Assembly: GCA_009843525.1 (NCBI GenBank)
Contig: VYDH01000029.1
Location: 1-32,792 of the forward strand
Direction of reading: 5' to 3'
Origin: Acidimicrobiales bacterium
GTDB taxonomy: Bacteria > Actinomycetota > Acidimicrobiia > Acidimicrobiales > Poriferisodalaceae
DNA: 32,792 bases
Every line of letters starts with the position of its first letter. Within the stretch, counting starts at the first letter, position 1. The notes under the pieces are model-generated. The model saw only the letters and a program-made list of their open reading frames with translations. It did not search any database and was not told where the DNA came from. Shown one piece after another: positions 32,527 to 32,792 of this stretch. Both the position numbers and the translations under genes were made by a program.

Positions 32527-32532
32527 AGCCTA
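32527..32532 (-). promoter_or_regulatory. Putative -10 of the oxidoreductase fragment
   Basis: TAGGCT on the minus strand lies 58 nt before the GTG start. The operator-like palindrome at 32545-32559 begins 12 nt further upstream and would cover the -35 region. Confidence 0.4.
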
Positions 32533-32544
32533 CGCCCCAATGGT

Positions 32545-32559
32545 CTGACGGACCGTCAG
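32545..32559. promoter_or_regulatory. Palindromic operator, probably TetR-type
   Basis: CTGACGG-A-CCGTCAG is a perfect 7+1+7 palindrome, and its right half is repeated directly after it (GACCGTCAGC at 32551-32560 and 32561-32570). It overlaps the expected -35 of the minus-strand promoter. The TGACGGNCCGTCA form resembles TetR-family operators. No regulator gene is in the window. Confidence 0.55.
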
Positions 32560-32635
32560 CGACCGTCAGCGTGCCTGACTTCTAGCGGAACGGACCGCAG
32601 CAGCTCATCGGCCACAACGTCCCCGGTCATCACAG

Positions 32636-32742
32636 CTAGCAGGCTGCTGAAAAAGGGGCAGAATCGCGGAATCGCCGAGGCAAACCTGCAGGTCGGAGAG
32701 TTGCGGATTCGCTCAGAACGGGCTTTTTCAGCATCCTGCTAG
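32636..32742. mobile_element. Palindromic MITE-like element
   Basis: This 107-bp element has 20-nt terminal inverted repeats at 32636-32655 and 32723-32742, which match at 19 of 20 positions (CTAGCAGG, C or A, TGCTGAAAAAG). The palindrome ACCTGCAGGT (32684-32693) sits at its exact centre, and the inner arms are partly complementary. No coding capacity exists. The termini with GCTGAAAAAG look like IS ends, so it may be mobilised by a transposase elsewhere. Confidence 0.7.
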
Positions 32743-32792
32743 TGTCCTGAGTGGGGAATTTGTTGCATATATGCGGCCATGGTGTCGAAGAT
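32739..32792 (+). mobile_element. Terminus of an insertion-sequence-like element (right window edge)
   Basis: CTAGTGTCCTGAGT (32739-32752) is the inverted copy of the 14-mer at 42-55, and similarity continues outward. The element begins at the last TA of the MITE-like element, so it may have inserted into it. ATG codons at 32771 and 32779 could begin a transposase that continues outside, but too few codons are visible to judge. Confidence 0.55.

Noticed and set aside
32636..32742. Reading the palindromic element as a rho-independent terminator
   Set aside because: It has long 20-nt termini and a far central loop, and it is not placed directly after a gene. A MITE-like element explains it better, though it could still stop transcription.

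Overview
The window is GC-rich, densely packed bacterial DNA from an actinobacterium, most likely of the class Acidimicrobiia. The evidence is the gene order metG-tatD-rsmA-ispE and glmU-prs-rplY-pth-mfd-mazG that actinobacteria share, many GTG starts, lipoprotein signals, and two tiny ribosomal proteins (bS22 and bL37) known from actinobacterial ribosomes. The class is an inference.

Positions 1-15509 are a housekeeping block read almost entirely on the minus strand. From upstream to downstream it runs ychF, a DUF192 gene, rsmI, metG, tatD, rsmA, ispE, tRNA-Gln, a GlmU-like uridylyltransferase, prs, rplY, pth, mfd, a SurA-like lipoprotein and mazG. Many neighbours overlap by 4 nt. The block serves translation (initiation ATPase, Met-tRNA, rRNA methylation, peptidyl-tRNA recycling, L25), PRPP and UDP-sugar supply, isoprenoid precursors, and transcription-coupled repair. 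The bS22 gene is the only plus-strand gene in it.

Positions 15636-30164 hold metabolic and envelope genes: an alpha-methylacyl-CoA racemase-type CoA transferase, bL37, a secreted polysaccharide deacetylase, an MBOAT plus SGNH pair (probable polymer O-acetylation), a phosphohexomutase, a PfkB (adenosine-type) kinase, a large M1 aminopeptidase, a small membrane protein, a SCO1-CtaG copper/cytochrome oxidase assembly pair, a small lipoprotein, and a family 3 solute-binding lipoprotein. A 28-bp-arm inverted repeat lies between the divergent kinase and aminopeptidase genes.

Positions 30165-32792 are degraded accessory DNA. They hold an intergenic stretch with competing inverted repeats, a hypothetical gene broken by a frameshift, and the first 125 codons of a molybdopterin oxidoreductase that keeps its promoter, a palindromic operator and its RBS. 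A 107-bp palindromic MITE-like element follows. Both window edges lie inside insertion-sequence-like termini that share an exact inverted 14-mer, and the left one supplies the mazG stop codon.

Several operon heads have a TANNNT hexamer 6-10 nt before the start codon and no Shine-Dalgarno, which suggests leaderless mRNAs. I see no CRISPR array, rRNA or complete transposase. No convincing wholly new multi-gene system is visible. The best leads are the inverted repeat at 24311-24388, the single-domain GlmU at the glmU locus, the operator in front of the truncated oxidoreductase, and the structured stretch at 30208-30310.
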